Source: an uncultured Bacteroidota bacterium (GTDB lineage: Bacteria; Bacteroidota; Bacteroidia; Chitinophagales; Saprospiraceae). Taken from it: 7,038 nucleotides of DNA. Position 1 is the stretch's first letter. Each line of letters starts with the position of its first letter. The stretch is taken from positions 1-7,038 of the forward strand of contig CALEYM010000835.1 of NCBI GenBank assembly GCA_937926185.1, read 5' to 3'. The notes beneath the pieces are model-generated. The model was given only the letters and a program-made list of their open reading frames with translations, had not been told where the DNA came from and searched no databases. The position numbers and the translations under genes are program-made. This document shows, piece by piece, positions 6,726 to 7,038 of the stretch.

Positions 6726-7038
6726 TTAAGCAAATTTTTCCCGTCGGACGACCTCCCTTTCCAGGGCTTCCAGCATGTCGCGCAGTTTTTGCCGGGCGGT
6801 CGACAGGTGCCATTTCGATGTCCCTTCGCTGATGCTCAGGTTATCGGCTATTTCTGCGTGGGAGTATCCTTCAATGGCATATAGCCGGAACACTTCCTGT
6901 GAAACCGGGGGGAGGGCGCTTACGGCTTTCAGGATTTCTTCTTCGTAAAACACGTCATGTCCGCGTTCAGGTACCACTTCATCCCGTTCTTCCAGCACTA
7001 AAAAATGCAGATAGCGCGCGTTGTCGCGGTAATAATCC
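6726..7038 (-). CDS. ECF-type RNA polymerase sigma factor, C-terminal part (cut by window edge)
   Basis: The visible 103 residues begin in the window-edge sequence DYYRDNARYLHFLVLEERDE. That is the end of region 2 plus the linker of an ECF sigma factor, so the start lies beyond the right edge. A GTG at 6998 is in frame but falls inside the linker and should not be taken as the start. Region 4 follows with LKAVSALPPVSQEVFRLYAI, EGYSHAEIADNLSISEGTSK and WHLSTARQKLRDML, carrying the helix-turn-helix that reads the promoter -35-like element. It shares LPP, LYAI-x-G-x-SH, EIA, IS-x-GTSK and the AR-x2-L pattern with the sigma factor at 834-1379. Its stop is 63 bases before the barrel protein gene, the expected sigma/anti-sigma order, so co-transcription is likely. 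Nothing in the window shows its own promoter or regulon. Confidence 0.93.
   Translation of the reverse strand, partial: DYYRDNARYLHFLVLEERDEVVPERGHDVFYEEEILKAVSALPPVSQEVFRLYAIEGYSHAEIADNLSISEGTSKWHLSTARQKLRDMLEALEREVVRREKFA

Noticed and set aside
6726..6998. A complete 90-residue protein starting from GTG at 6998
   Set aside because: The frame is open to the right edge, and the upstream residues fit the end of sigma region 2. This is therefore a cut sigma factor, not a small stand-alone gene.

Overview
The window is 7,038 bases with about 90% coding density, and every gene lies on the minus strand, so transcription runs from the right edge to the left edge. It looks like chromosomal DNA from a Bacteroidota bacterium, most likely a moderately high-GC lineage such as the Saprospiria (the lineage is inference). 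The reasons are ECF sigma factors paired with single-pass membrane proteins, an outer-membrane barrel ending in Phe, a LytS-type histidine kinase, A-rich start regions with little Shine-Dalgarno signal, and no proteobacterial markers.

In transcription order the layout is: (1) the C-terminal part of an ECF sigma factor, cut by the right edge (6726-7038); (2) a 487-residue protein with a short cytoplasmic N-terminus, one inner-membrane helix, a long disordered linker and a C-terminal beta-barrel (5199-6662); (3) a cytoplasmic family GH31 alpha-glucosidase with both catalytic aspartates (2592-5132); (4) a four-helix LytS-type sensor histidine kinase that overlaps the glucosidase by 13 bases (1570-2604); (5) a 160-base spacer holding a degenerate copy of the kinase's 3' end and small repeats; (6) a complete second ECF sigma factor (834-1379); (7) a single-pass membrane protein with a Pro/Thr/Ala-rich tail and no barrel (122-793); (8) a repeat block of CTAAACCC-type units with a long inverted repeat (1-121), directly after the tandem stop codons of that gene.

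The window therefore has two sigma/anti-sigma-like modules of the same family flanking a glucosidase-kinase pair. The most interesting object is module 1, where one chain seems to run from the cytoplasm through the inner membrane and periplasm into the outer membrane. That architecture matches the dual membrane-spanning anti-sigma factors (Dma) described in Bacteroides. Module 2 has the same cytoplasmic motif and membrane helix but stops before any barrel, right at the repeat block. The signals sensed, the sigma targets and the partner of the kinase cannot be read from this window.
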